This document shows positions 27,663 through 36,979 of a stretch of DNA of 64,000 nt, one piece after another. A model generated the notes under the pieces. That model was not told the DNA's origin, ran no database searches, and worked only from the letters and a program-made list of their open reading frames with translations. The translations under genes were made by a program, and so were the position numbers. This stretch comes from Neptunicella sp048268085 (lineage in GTDB: Bacteria; Pseudomonadota; Gammaproteobacteria; Enterobacterales; Alteromonadaceae). Positions within the stretch are counted from its first letter, which is position 1; each line of letters starts with the position of its first letter. Where the stretch lies: contig NZ_JBLWWF010000003.1 in NCBI RefSeq assembly GCF_048268085.1, positions 62,001-126,000 on the forward strand, given 5' to 3'.

Positions 27663-27686
27663 CAGGCCGAACGGCTGTTCGGCCTG
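27663..27686. terminator. Strong hairpin after dps
   Basis: CAGGCCGAAC and GTTCGGCCTG form a perfect 10-bp stem with a 4-base loop, 17 bases after the dps stop codon. No T-run follows on either strand, so intrinsic termination is uncertain; it may be an RNA-stabilising hairpin. Confidence 0.5.
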
Positions 27687-27702
27687 GATAGAAAAGAATG
27701 TC

Positions 27703-28173
27703 CTATTTACGCGTCGCGCGCAGCATCCATGAGGTTTTTTCGTGAATGCGCATCCGATCAGATACTAGTGCGGCGGTGGATTCGTCATCGCCTTGTTGTG
27801 CCAGTTTTAATACTTCACGGGAGGTTTTGACCACCATCTCGTGGCTACGGGTGAGAATATCGACCATTTCACCGGCTGCGGGTACGCCATCAACTTCCTC
27901 AATGGAACTGAGCTTGGCAAATTCTTTATAAGTGCCAGGTGCTGCTACATCCAACGTACGAATACGTTCGGCAATATCATCTACCGCAATGGCTAATTCC
28001 TGATAGTGCTCTTCAAACATCAGATGCAGTTCACGGAACTGCGGGCCCGTTACGTTCCAGTGAAAATTATGGGTTTGCAGATACAGGGTATAGGAATCTG
28101 CTAGTAGTCGCTTTAAACCGTCGGCAATTTTCAGTCTGTTTGATTCGTTAATACCAATATCAATGTCAGTCAT
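27703..28173 (-). CDS. dps: Dps-type ferritin-like DNA-protection protein
   Basis: This 156-residue Dps protein forms a dodecamer that oxidises and stores iron and can coat DNA in starvation or oxidative stress. The ferroxidase residues are visible: the His and Asp/Glu in THNFHWNVTG, then the helix HLMFEEHYQELAIAVDDIAERIR. The C-terminus ends basic (MRIHEKTSWMLRATRK). The start is ATG at 28173, preceded by GGAG at the right distance; a longer frame upstream adds 23 unlikely residues. It is a stand-alone gene, and no OxyR-like site was identified by eye. Confidence 0.92.
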   Translation of the reverse strand: MTDIDIGINESNRLKIADGLKRLLADSYTLYLQTHNFHWNVTGPQFRELHLMFEEHYQELAIAVDDIAERIRTLDVAAPGTYKEFAKLSSIEEVDGVPAAGEMVDILTRSHEMVVKTSREVLKLAQQGDDESTAALVSDRMRIHEKTSWMLRATRK

Positions 28174-28427
28174 ACAATTCTCCATGTTATTTAAAAACGA
28201 ACCGGCTAGTGCCAGTAATAATAATTTACTGCGGTAAATCATCGTCTCTTAAGTTATACCCATGTCACCTAAAATTATGGATTCAGAGCGACATAATTAT
28301 ATACATGGAGATAAGGTTGACCTAATTCAAGTCATGAAGCGACCTTTCAGCAATTCTTGCTCTTGGTCGGGATGAATGGTTATTGCCTCGTCAGTCGCCA
28401 TTACTTTTTGACAGTATCAATAATGAC

Positions 28428-28859
28428 TTACATCGGTTCCAGTTCGATTAGACGTATATCAAAAAACAGCACGGCATTGGGGCCGATTTTATTGCCAACC
28501 CCCCGTTTTCCCCATGCTAAATCAGCAGGAACAACAAATTCGTAACGAGAGCCTACCGGCATTAATTGCAATCCTTCTTGCAAACCGGGAATTGCTTCGT
28601 TGAGTGAGAAACGATCAACAAAACCAGTTTTGTAGGTATCGGCGATCACGCTGCCATCCACATTGAGAATGCGTTGATTAACGACCACACTGTCCTGCAT
28701 TGTGGGTTTTATACCATCGGTATTATCGATAACTCGATACAGCAAGCCACTGGCGGTTTGTTGTACACCATCCTGACGCTGATATTTTTCGATATAAGCT
28801 TCACTGGCTTTACGATTTTGTCCAGCGGAGCCTTTATTCAGTTTTTTCGCTTTTGCCAT
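28428..28859 (-). CDS. FKBP-type peptidyl-prolyl cis-trans isomerase
   Basis: This 143-residue cytoplasmic protein has an N-terminal basic part (AKAKKLNKGSAGQNRKA) and an FKBP fold from about residue 38. The fold starts TASGLLYRVI and carries a GSVIADTYKTG segment and GLQEGLQLMPVGSRYEFVVP. It catalyses proline isomerisation or acts as a folding helper. The FKBP surface is present but some active-site aromatic residues differ from archetypal FKBP, so activity could be low. The gene follows the MocR gene by 29 bases on the same strand, so co-transcription is possible. The 28243-28427 gap downstream has no other gene. Confidence 0.9.
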   Translation of the reverse strand: MAKAKKLNKGSAGQNRKASEAYIEKYQRQDGVQQTASGLLYRVIDNTDGIKPTMQDSVVVNQRILNVDGSVIADTYKTGFVDRFSLNEAIPGLQEGLQLMPVGSRYEFVVPADLAWGKRGVGNKIGPNAVLFFDIRLIELEPM

Positions 28860-28888
28860 TGATTCACGTTCGAACAGTAAATAATTGA

Positions 28889-30334
28889 TTAATTTGATTC
28901 GACTATTGTCTTACATGCGGTTTGTTTTTGCATTAGTTGTTCGGCAATTTGACCCAATTGCTCAACGGCGTGAGCTAAATGATGACTCCATGTTTTGGTC
29001 ACGCTTAAACGGAGACAGTGATCATACTGACCAGACATGCTAAACGTATGCCCGGGCATAAAACAGATCCCTTGCTGGACAGATTGCCGGTATATATCCA
29101 TCGCCAGCAATGAATCTGGTAATTCTACCCAAATAAAGAATCCTCCTTGAGGTGTCGATACTCGGGTTCCAGTCGGAAAATTTTCTAATATGCAGGCTTG
29201 TAATTTCATCACCTGTATCTGCAGGGTACTGCGCAATTTGCGAAGATGAGCGGGATAGCTTTCACTTAACAGATAATCTGCCATTGCTAGTTGGCATGGG
29301 ATGCTACAGGTAATATTCATCGATACTTTACGCCGCATTAGCGCAGGAATTAACCTGTCAGAAGCTATCCAGCCGATGCGCATTCCCGGGGTTAAGTCTT
29401 TAGAAAAGGAACTGCAATATATGATAAAACCATCGTGTTGGTAGGCATAAGCCGGACCCGTTTCCTGAGTGTGATAGGCCAGGCTGCCAAAGGTATCGTC
29501 TTCTATGATATAAATTTGGTGTTGTTTAGCCAGGGCTGCCAGCTGCTTTTTATCCTGATGGCTGAGATTAAAACCCAGTGGATTGGTTGCCGTTGCACTA
29601 ATAATGAGGGTGGTAAAAGCTCGTCGGGCAAATAATTCAGCCAGATGCTGCATATCTGGCCCTTGCGAATCGCAGGGAATTTCCATTATCTTGCGATTGG
29701 CGTATTGTAATGCCGTCAGCAACCCGCTGTAACAGGGCGTTAGTATGGCGACCGTTTCTCCCACCTGACTAATATGCTCTACCACCAGATTCACCGCTTC
29801 CAGACAACCGTTAGTGATAAGAAGATCGTCCGCATCAACCAGACAAAAACGGCTACGCATAAGTTCTGCAATGGCGGTGCGAAGCTTTACTTCACCTTGC
29901 GTATGACCATAACTATTGGCGGTAATATTGGCCAGTTTGGCAGTGCGTTTTAATGACCGTTGCAACGCGAGGGACGGGCGTAAGGATTCATCTAAAAAGC
30001 CGTTACTTAGCCCGATACGATCATAAGTCAACGCGTTTTGCATAATATCGAAAATCACATCCGATGGATCATGGTGGATGGAGATGGATTTGGGCGTCGG
30101 GGCACTTAAGGGTAAGGAATTGGGCTGTCCTTTAACATAAAAACCGGATTGGGCTTTGGCAACAATTAGTCCCTGCCGTTGTAACCATTCATAGGCTTGA
30201 TTAGCCGTGGTCAGGCTGACTTGATGTTGATGTGCAAATTTACGCAAGGCAGGTAAAGGATCGCCCGCCTTTAATTTATCACTGTGTATTTCCGTGACAA
30301 TTTGTTGGGCGAGTTGTTGATATTTAAATGCCAC
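28889..30334 (-). CDS. MocR-type regulator (GntR HTH fused to class I aminotransferase domain)
   Basis: This 481-residue protein has a GntR winged helix (about 1-72, with DPLPALRKFAHQHQVSLTTANQAYEWL) and then an aminotransferase-like domain to the end. The PLP lysine is in SSFSKDLTPG, and the ITNGCLEAVNLV segment of the PLP fold is present. MocR regulators sense PLP or an amino acid and control nearby genes. Here the divergent DMT exporter (30461) is the natural target. The start is a GTG at 30334; the ribosome site is weak, but the protein begins at the expected point of the family. Confidence 0.93.
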   Translation of the reverse strand: MAFKYQQLAQQIVTEIHSDKLKAGDPLPALRKFAHQHQVSLTTANQAYEWLQRQGLIVAKAQSGFYVKGQPNSLPLSAPTPKSISIHHDPSDVIFDIMQNALTYDRIGLSNGFLDESLRPSLALQRSLKRTAKLANITANSYGHTQGEVKLRTAIAELMRSRFCLVDADDLLITNGCLEAVNLVVEHISQVGETVAILTPCYSGLLTALQYANRKIMEIPCDSQGPDMQHLAELFARRAFTTLIISATATNPLGFNLSHQDKKQLAALAKQHQIYIIEDDTFGSLAYHTQETGPAYAYQHDGFIIYCSSFSKDLTPGMRIGWIASDRLIPALMRRKVSMNITCSIPCQLAMADYLLSESYPAHLRKLRSTLQIQVMKLQACILENFPTGTRVSTPQGGFFIWVELPDSLLAMDIYRQSVQQGICFMPGHTFSMSGQYDHCLRLSVTKTWSHHLAHAVEQLGQIAEQLMQKQTACKTIVESN

Positions 30335-30460
30335 AATGTACTCAGCAGTTACGGGTTAAGAATCATCATTGTACTGGTTTTTTTATAAAAAAGTGAATCT
30401 GTTATGCTTTTTTAAAAGCGTTAATCTTAGCGACTAAATAATGATTAACGGGAATCACTT
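30335..30460. promoter_or_regulatory. Divergent promoter region between MocR regulator and DMT exporter
   Basis: This 126-base gap has two notable symmetries: GCTTTT-TT-AAAAGC at 30406-30419, and CGTTAATC (30419-30426) matched by GATTAACG (30443-30450). A GTACT element occurs twice, near 30338 and 30371, in the same orientation. MocR proteins commonly bind direct repeats in such gaps, so these are candidate operators. Confidence 0.45.
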
Positions 30461-31411
30461 ATGCAGCAATGGTATCAAACGTTTCTAGCTCAGCCTTATC
30501 GAAAAATCAGCTATGCCTGGAGTGCTCAAACTAAAGGACTGGTGCTTGGGATGGTAGCTGTGATGTTATTTAGTTTTACGTTGCCGTTGAGTCATTATGT
30601 GACGCAAAGGCTCGACCCTTGGTTTGTGGGCATGGGGCGTACCGCTTTTGGGGGCGTGTTGGCCGCCGCAATTTTATGGAAAAAACGGGTTTCGATACCG
30701 ACGCGTCAGCAAATTAAATGGCTGCTGTTAAGCTCATTGGGGATCACCTTAGGTTTCCCCATTTGTATTTCTCTGGCGATGAGTTTAACTGAATCGTCGC
30801 GGGGGATTATCGTGATTGGTGTATTGCCATTAGCCACTGCTGTTATTGGCGCCATTTTAGCCAAAGAGAGGATGCCAAAATCGTTTTGGTTGTTCGCGTT
30901 AGTGGGAGCTTTGTTGGTCTTTGTGTTTACCGCATCCCAGCAAAGTTCAGGTCCTCAGTGGGCCGATTTTTTATTATTAATGGCGGTGTTATCTGCCGGG
31001 TTTGGTTATGCAACGGGGGGGAAATTATCTAAAGAAATGCCGGGGTGGCAGGTAATTAGTTGGACGTTGGTATTAGTTATGCCGTTATTTTGGTTGCCGA
31101 CAGCTATCTTGTTTCCGGCTGAGTCGTCGCAGATTGAGTGGGGCATCTGGATCGCCTTTGCTTATCTGGTGATTATCAGTCAGTTATTGGGATTCTTTTT
31201 GTGGAATTCAGCGATGGCCTTGGGCGGGATTGCGCTAGTTAGCCAAACGCAATTATTGCAGATTTTCTTTTCGCTGCTGATTGCCGATATGCTGTTTGGC
31301 GAACATCTGAATGGCTGGACCTGGTTGTTTGCCATCTTAATTATTGCGGTAGTGGCATTGGGTAACAAAAGTGTCCGCTTGGCACGTCAACACTCACAGT
31401 CATCGAGCTGA
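30461..31411 (+). CDS. DMT (EamA) family exporter
   Basis: This 316-residue integral membrane protein has about ten transmembrane helices in two EamA repeats (about 25-155 and 165-305). It starts with a cytoplasmic tail and LVLGMVAVMLFSFTLPLSH. EamA proteins export or import amino acids and other small metabolites. The divergent MocR-type regulator suggests that an amino acid or vitamin B6-related compound is the substrate. It is convergent with mutS, whose stop lies 27 bases beyond its own. Confidence 0.9.
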   Translation: MQQWYQTFLAQPYRKISYAWSAQTKGLVLGMVAVMLFSFTLPLSHYVTQRLDPWFVGMGRTAFGGVLAAAILWKKRVSIPTRQQIKWLLLSSLGITLGFPICISLAMSLTESSRGIIVIGVLPLATAVIGAILAKERMPKSFWLFALVGALLVFVFTASQQSSGPQWADFLLLMAVLSAGFGYATGGKLSKEMPGWQVISWTLVLVMPLFWLPTAILFPAESSQIEWGIWIAFAYLVIISQLLGFFLWNSAMALGGIALVSQTQLLQIFFSLLIADMLFGEHLNGWTWLFAILIIAVVALGNKSVRLARQHSQSSS

Positions 31412-31437
31412 TTTGCCAAGCGAAACCAGCGCGATTG

Positions 31438-34002
31438 CTATTTTTGTGTCAGGGCTTTTAATTTATATAACGCGTCTAATGCTTGTTTGGGCGTATATTC
31501 ATCGGGCTCAATGTTATCGATGGCTTCTGTTAGCGGATCACTCATTTGAATAAAATCCAACTGGGTTTCTGTGCGTTGTGCCGGTGCAACTGGTGTCATT
31601 TGCCCGGCTTCCAAATCGGCTAGTTTATGTTTGGCAGCCTGAATAACCGCTCTGGGCACACCGGCTAATTGAGCGACTTGTAAACCAAAGCTGCGATTGG
31701 CTGCGCCTTCCTGAACTGCGTGCATAAAGCTAATGGTGTCGTCATGTTCGACGGCATCCAAATGTACATTGGCTAATTCCGGTAGTTGCTCTGCTAGTTG
31801 GGTCAGCTCAAAGTAATGGGTAGCAAACAGGGTAAAGGCGTTAATTTTTTGCGCCAGATATTCGGCACAAGCCCAGGCAAGCGATAAGCCATCATAGGTG
31901 CTGGTTCCTCGACCGATTTCATCCATCAACACCAAACTATTGGCGGTGGCATTATTAAGAATATTGGCGGTTTCGGTCATTTCGACCATAAAGGTCGAAC
32001 GTCCGGAAGCGAGATCATCCGAGGCACCAATCCGGGTAAATATGCGATCAATCTGGCCTATCTGGGCATTTTCTGCCGGAATATAACTGCCAATATAGGC
32101 GAGTAATACAATCAATGCAGTTTGGCGCATATAGGTTGATTTACCCCCCATGTTAGGACCGGTGATGACGAGCATCCGGCGCTGATGATTCATGGCAATA
32201 GGGTTTGCGATAAAAGGTTGTTGCATGACTTGTTCTACTACCGGATGGCGGCCGCGATCATAATGTAAACCCACGTTAGAACTAAATTGTGGACAATGAT
32301 ATTGCAAGGTCTCGGCGCGTTCGGCCAAGTTGGTCAGAACATCCAACTCTGCCAGGGCATTAGCACTGGTAAATAATTCGGCTAATTGGGGCAGTAAGGT
32401 ATCGAACAGTTGGTCATAAAGTTGCTTTTCTAAGGCCAAGGCACGGCTTTGGCTGGTAAGCACTTTGTCTTCATGCGCTTTAAGCTCGGGAATAATATAG
32501 CGTTCGTTATTTTTCAGGGTTTGTCGACGAATATAGTCTACCGGCACTTGATCGGCATAGCTGCGACTGATGTCGATAAAAAAGCCGTGTACTTTGTTGT
32601 AGCCCACTTTGAGAGTGGGAATACCGGTGCGCTGTTTTTCCCGTTCTTCCAACTGTTCTACATAATCGGTAGCGCCTTTGGCTAAGTTACGCAATTCATC
32701 CAACTCAGAATTAAATCCTTCAGCAATCACACCGCCATCGCGGATTAGTACCGGAGGATTGTCAATGATGGCTCGTTCCAACAGCGTGAGAAAATCGGGA
32801 AACTCGCTGATTTCTTTAGCCAGGCTGATTAACAATGGATTATCCATACTGCCAATAAATTGTTGAACCGCATGGAGTTGGCCGAATGCTTGCCGTAAAC
32901 GGGCAAAGTCTCGGGGACGAGCCGAGCGCAAGGCGAGTCTGCCTAGTATGCGTTCTATATCGCCTATCTGTTTTAGGTATTGTTGTAGTTCACTGAAATC
33001 ATGTTCCAGTAATGCACCGATAGATTGTTGGCGTTGTTGTAACAGGCTAACGTTGGTTAAAGGCCGGTGTAACCAGCGTTGTAACAAACGACTTCCCATG
33101 GCCGTACTGGTTTTATCCAATACGGCTATTAGCGTATTGTCGGTGCCACCGGACAGGTTATGAGTGAGTTCTAAATTCCGTCGAGTAGCGGCATCCATTA
33201 AGACAGTATCATCGAGCCTTTCTAATTGAATTTGACGAATATGTGGTAGCGCTGAGCGTTGGGTATCTTTGACATATTGCATAATACAGCCAGCGGCACG
33301 TAATCCCAGTAACGCTTTATCTACCCCAAAACCACTGAGTTCAAGGGTTCCGAATTGCTGGTTTAGCTGATTAATAGCAGTTTGTTGTTCAAACTCCCAT
33401 TCTGGACGACGGCGTAATCCTCGGCGTTGTTCAATTAAATGAAGGTGTTCAAAATTATCCGGATACAGTAATTCTGCCGGCTGGGTACGCTGAATTTCAG
33501 CCAATAAGGCATCATGATCTTGTGGTTCACTGATGGCAAAACGACCGCTGCTTAAATCCAACGTGGCGTATCCGAATTGCTCTTTGTGACACACGAGGGC
33601 GGCTAATACGTTATCCTGTTTATCATCCAACAAGGATTCTTCGGTGACAGTACCTGGTGTAACGATACGTACTACTTTGCGTTCTACCGGGCCTTTGCTG
33701 GTGGCGGGATCGCCAATTTGTTCACAGATTGCCACCGATTGGCCAAGTTTAACGAGTTTAGCTAAATAATTATCCACCGCATGATAGGGAACGCCCGCCA
33801 TTGGAATGGCATTACCACCACTTTTACCTCTAGCGGTTAGTGAAATACCTAATAATTCCGCCGCCCGTTTAGCATCATCAAAAAACAGCTCATAAAAATC
33901 GCCCATTCGATAAAACAGCAAAATATCCGGATGTTCGGCTTTAATCCGCAAATATTGTTGCATCATGGGAGTGTGTGGTGCCTGAGATTGTGATGAACTC
34001 AT
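31438..34002 (-). CDS. mutS: DNA mismatch repair protein MutS
   Basis: The 854-residue MutS recognises mismatches and starts repair with MutL. The mismatch-binding start contains the Phe-X-Glu wedge (FYRMGDFYELF), and connector, lever and clamp domains follow. The ATPase domain contains GPNMGGKSTYMRQ (P-loop), SLVLMDEIGRGTSTYDG (Walker B and signature) and LFATHYFELT. Length matches E. coli (853). It is a single gene on the minus strand, divergent from pncC and recA. The mutS-pncC-recA grouping is typical of gammaproteobacteria. Confidence 0.98.
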   Translation of the reverse strand: MSSSQSQAPHTPMMQQYLRIKAEHPDILLFYRMGDFYELFFDDAKRAAELLGISLTARGKSGGNAIPMAGVPYHAVDNYLAKLVKLGQSVAICEQIGDPATSKGPVERKVVRIVTPGTVTEESLLDDKQDNVLAALVCHKEQFGYATLDLSSGRFAISEPQDHDALLAEIQRTQPAELLYPDNFEHLHLIEQRRGLRRRPEWEFEQQTAINQLNQQFGTLELSGFGVDKALLGLRAAGCIMQYVKDTQRSALPHIRQIQLERLDDTVLMDAATRRNLELTHNLSGGTDNTLIAVLDKTSTAMGSRLLQRWLHRPLTNVSLLQQRQQSIGALLEHDFSELQQYLKQIGDIERILGRLALRSARPRDFARLRQAFGQLHAVQQFIGSMDNPLLISLAKEISEFPDFLTLLERAIIDNPPVLIRDGGVIAEGFNSELDELRNLAKGATDYVEQLEEREKQRTGIPTLKVGYNKVHGFFIDISRSYADQVPVDYIRRQTLKNNERYIIPELKAHEDKVLTSQSRALALEKQLYDQLFDTLLPQLAELFTSANALAELDVLTNLAERAETLQYHCPQFSSNVGLHYDRGRHPVVEQVMQQPFIANPIAMNHQRRMLVITGPNMGGKSTYMRQTALIVLLAYIGSYIPAENAQIGQIDRIFTRIGASDDLASGRSTFMVEMTETANILNNATANSLVLMDEIGRGTSTYDGLSLAWACAEYLAQKINAFTLFATHYFELTQLAEQLPELANVHLDAVEHDDTISFMHAVQEGAANRSFGLQVAQLAGVPRAVIQAAKHKLADLEAGQMTPVAPAQRTETQLDFIQMSDPLTEAIDNIEPDEYTPKQALDALYKLKALTQK

Positions 34003-34346
34003 TATTATTTCTTTATTGTTAGTATGCTGGTGGACTGTTCGGGATGAACGGCCTAACAGAGTAACAAATCTGCACCATTAAGAGCAATCGGACTGGCCAG
34101 TATTTTTGCCTTGATGGAGTTGTTTCTATTCGAATAAAAACGCAAAATGCGTTGCGCTAAGCACCGTCGGAATCTGACAATATTTCATGCCCATTGGGGA
34201 TTAAGTACAGTCGACAAACAGACTTATTTAAGTGACTCAACTATACTGTTTGTCCCACGGGCGGGAATTATGATTGATCAACAATGCTCAACATTCAACG
34301 ACATACAGCCCCTATCATTAGCTATTGGCATTTTTAAGGACAAGCC
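34003..34346. other. Intergenic region between mutS and pncC
   Basis: I see no convincing gene here. It must hold the promoter of mutS (leftwards) and that of pncC. A 9-bp inverted repeat, GACAAACAG at 34213-34221 and CTGTTTGTC at 34246-34254 with a 24-base spacer, is the only obvious structure. Confidence 0.5.
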
Positions 34347-34844
34347 ATGATATTACCTGAGTTAAGTACCGTTTTGGCTGAGCAATTAGGCAAACTTCTG
34401 GTCTTGAATAACTGGACAATTAGTTGTGCAGAGTCATGTACCGGAGGTGGACTAGGCTATGCCATTACCAGTATTGCCGGTAGCTCCCAATGGTTTGAAA
34501 GAGGTTTCCTGACGTATTCTAATCAAGCTAAAATAGAGTTGCTAAATGTGAAGGCTAAAACCTTGCAACAATTTGGAGCCGTATCTTCTCAAGTGGTGGA
34601 ACAGATGTCATTGGGGGCCAGCCAACAAGCTAATTCTGACATTGCGATTGCCATTACCGGTATTGCCGGACCGGACGGGGGGAGTGATGACAAGCCGGTA
34701 GGAACAGTGTGGTTTGGTTTAACCATTAAATCTACCACCATCAGTGATATGCAATCCTTTCAGGGGAATCGGCATCAGGTGCGGGAACAAGCAATCAATC
34801 ATGCATTAAACTACTGTATAAAAATGCTGCATAGTATTGGTTAA
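34347..34844 (+). CDS. pncC: Nicotinamide-nucleotide amidohydrolase PncC (CinA C-terminal domain)
   Basis: This 165-residue protein is the stand-alone CinA C-terminal domain, which deamidates NMN to nicotinate mononucleotide in the pyridine nucleotide salvage cycle. The family signature is present: SCAESCTGGGLGYAIT, then FLTYSNQAKIELL and ITGIAGPDGGSDDKPVGTVW. The start at 34347 follows AAGGA by 6 bases. It is the usual neighbour of recA, here 146 bases upstream of it. It could be partly read through into recA, although recA has its own SOS promoter. Confidence 0.95.
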   Translation: MILPELSTVLAEQLGKLLVLNNWTISCAESCTGGGLGYAITSIAGSSQWFERGFLTYSNQAKIELLNVKAKTLQQFGAVSSQVVEQMSLGASQQANSDIAIAITGIAGPDGGSDDKPVGTVWFGLTIKSTTISDMQSFQGNRHQVREQAINHALNYCIKMLHSIG

Positions 34845-34919
34845 ACGACTAATTAGGCTTTACTGATCTTCCATTAGGCCAATAGAATAGTGGGTCGGGA
34901 AAATAATTTAATTTAGCAC

Positions 34920-34947
34920 TTGTAACTGTATGGTTGTACAGTATACT
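34920..34947 (+). promoter_or_regulatory. recA promoter (-35 TTGTAA, -10 TATACT)
   Basis: TTGTAA at 34920-34925 and TATACT at 34942-34947 are 16 bases apart and lie about 45 bases before the recA start. The LexA site fills the gap between the two boxes, as expected for a repressed SOS promoter. Confidence 0.7.
34926..34941 (+). promoter_or_regulatory. LexA (SOS) box of recA
   Basis: CTGTATGGTTGTACAG fits the gammaproteobacterial LexA consensus CTGT-N8-ACAG exactly. It lies between the -35 and -10 elements of recA, 49 bases before its start codon. Confidence 0.92.
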
Positions 34948-34990
34948 GTTGTTAACTACTGTATAGAAGCTCAAAGTTGAGGAGCGAGAA

Positions 34991-36022
34991 ATGGATGAGA
35001 ATAAATCAAGAGCCCTGTCTGCCGCATTAGGGCAAATTGAAAAGCAATTTGGTAAAGGCACAATTATGCGCCTGGGTGACAGTCAGGCGTTAGATATTGA
35101 GTCTATTTCTACAGGCTCGTTAAGCATTGATATTGCTTTAGGTATTGGTGGTTTACCTTGTGGCCGGGTCGTTGAAATTTATGGTCCGGAATCATCAGGT
35201 AAAACGACGTTAACCTTGCAAGTTATTGCTGAGGCGCAAAAGAAAGGCAAAACTTGTGCCTTCATTGATGCTGAACATGCGCTCGATCCGGTTTATGCCG
35301 GTAAATTGGGGGTTAACGTTGACGATCTATTGGTTTCTCAGCCTGACACCGGTGAACAAGCGTTGGAAATTTGTGACATGCTGGTTCGCTCCAGCGCAGT
35401 TGATGTGGTCATTGTAGACTCTGTTGCTGCCCTGACCCCGAAAGCTGAAATCGAAGGTGATATGGGCGACTCTCACGTGGGCTTACAAGCGCGTTTGATG
35501 TCACAAGCTTTGCGTAAGTTAACTGCTAATATCAAACGTTCTAATACCCTAGTTATTTTCATTAACCAGATTCGGATGAAAATTGGCGTTATGTTTGGCT
35601 CGCCAGAAACCACCACAGGTGGTAACGCTCTTAAATTCTATGCTTCCGTTCGTTTGGATATTCGTCGCATCGGAGCGGTGAAAGAAGGCGACGAAGTGGT
35701 GGGTAATGAAACCCGGGTCAAAGTGGTCAAAAATAAGGTTGCGCCACCGTTTAAACAGGCTGAATTCCAGATTATGTATGGCGCGGGAATTTGTAAAGAA
35801 GCCGAGTTGATTGACTTGGGTGTTGCCCACAAATTTGTTGAAAAAGCAGGAGCTTGGTACAGCTGTAATGGTGAACGAATTGGTCAGGGTAAGGCTAACT
35901 CGGTTAAGTATTTACAAGATAATGTGGCCATGGCACAAGATATTGAACAAAAGCTTCGTGATAAATTATTGCTGGCCAAAACAGTGGCGGATGAAGCCCC
36001 GGTATCGGAAGATGTGCTGTAA
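34991..36022 (+). CDS. recA: Recombinase RecA
   Basis: The 343-residue RecA pairs and exchanges homologous DNA strands and triggers LexA self-cleavage. The P-loop GPESSGKTT, the VIVDSVAALTPKAEIEGD segment, the DNA-binding loops (LMSQALRKL and FINQIRMKIGVMFGSPETT) and the acidic C-terminal tail are present. The start follows TTGAGGAG. It has a clear LexA box and a terminator at 36048. No recX gene follows; the next gene is mlaA. Confidence 0.99.
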   Translation: MDENKSRALSAALGQIEKQFGKGTIMRLGDSQALDIESISTGSLSIDIALGIGGLPCGRVVEIYGPESSGKTTLTLQVIAEAQKKGKTCAFIDAEHALDPVYAGKLGVNVDDLLVSQPDTGEQALEICDMLVRSSAVDVVIVDSVAALTPKAEIEGDMGDSHVGLQARLMSQALRKLTANIKRSNTLVIFINQIRMKIGVMFGSPETTTGGNALKFYASVRLDIRRIGAVKEGDEVVGNETRVKVVKNKVAPPFKQAEFQIMYGAGICKEAELIDLGVAHKFVEKAGAWYSCNGERIGQGKANSVKYLQDNVAMAQDIEQKLRDKLLLAKTVADEAPVSEDVL

Positions 36023-36047
36023 TCTGCGGTAAAACGTTTATTTTTTG

Positions 36048-36070
36048 AAGGAGCCTTAGGGCTCCTTTTT
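36048..36070 (+). terminator. Rho-independent terminator after recA
   Basis: AAGGAGCC and GGCTCCTT form an 8-bp stem with loop TTAG, ending in a run of T. Confidence 0.9.
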
Positions 36071-36151
36071 ATTTTCGGCATCCGCAAAGACGTTAACAGT
36101 TGATAATGATGTGCTAGGATGATCGGATTGATGCTGTCTAAAAGGAATATT

Positions 36152-36979
36152 ATGCGTAACCATGGCGACTTTCCTGTGCAAGGATGGATTAAGTGTTTGG
36201 TAATATCGTTACTGCTTGGCCTTTCCGGTTGCGCCAGCCAGCCCGAAAAGGTCGTTCAGGAACATGAATCGGCCATTACTGAATCGACCGCAGCGGATCC
36301 TATGGTTGTTAGCAGTTCCCATGGTGAAGATGTCATTGAGCCAACGGTTGTCGGCTATCAACCCAAAACCTTTGATGATCCTTTGGAATCAATTAACCGG
36401 CCTATTTTTGCTTTTAATGATGTGGTTTATCGTTATGCCTTGATCCCTGCTGCTAAGGGGTATTTAAAGGTTATGCCGGAACCTGCGCAACAATCAGTCT
36501 CCAATTTTTTTGCCAATATTCGCGAACCACTCAATGCTATTAACCATTTGGCTCAGGCTAATGGTGGATATATGCTAAAAAGCCTGGCTCGCTTCGTGAT
36601 TAATAGTACCGTGGGGCTGTTAGGCTTTTTTGATCCTGCCACTGCGTGGTTTGATATTGAAGAGCATAAATCAACTTTGGGTGACACGTTGCATAGCTAT
36701 GGTGCGGATTATGGGGCTTATTTGGTCTTACCTTTATTAGGCTCTTCCGATACTCGCAACGGGTTTTCTACTATTGTCGAAAGTGTTGCAAGTCCGCTCA
36801 ACAACATTACTGATGATCCTCAAACACTATATATTCAAGCTTATGGTGGTTTTCATGATTTTGCGCCTCAAGCAGAAACCTATGAAAAACTATCGACAGA
36901 AAGCGAAGATAAATATCTGTTTTTTAGAAATTTGTATTTAGAAGGATTGTTAAGAGATGAGCAATACAAAGAAGAATAA
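36152..36979 (+). CDS. mlaA: MlaA (VacJ) phospholipid-transport lipoprotein
   Basis: MlaA sits in the outer membrane and passes mislocalised phospholipids to the Mla pathway. This 275-residue protein has a lipoprotein signal (LLLGLSGC), then an acidic linker. The MlaA domain starts DDPLESINRPIFAFNDVVYRYALIPAAKGY and holds NFFANIREPLNAINHL and RFVINSTVGLLGFFDPA. The start is ATG at 36152, 5 bases after AAAGGA; two earlier in-frame Met codons lack a ribosome site. Its end overlaps the start of the RND transporter by 23 bases, so the two are co-translated. The rest of the Mla system is not nearby. Confidence 0.95.
   Translation: MRNHGDFPVQGWIKCLVISLLLGLSGCASQPEKVVQEHESAITESTAADPMVVSSSHGEDVIEPTVVGYQPKTFDDPLESINRPIFAFNDVVYRYALIPAAKGYLKVMPEPAQQSVSNFFANIREPLNAINHLAQANGGYMLKSLARFVINSTVGLLGFFDPATAWFDIEEHKSTLGDTLHSYGADYGAYLVLPLLGSSDTRNGFSTIVESVASPLNNITDDPQTLYIQAYGGFHDFAPQAETYEKLSTESEDKYLFFRNLYLEGLLRDEQYKEE

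Noticed and set aside
27564..27830. Open frame on the + strand between pyrG and dps
   Set aside because: It overlaps dps, runs through the strong hairpin at 27663 and looks unlike any protein that I know.
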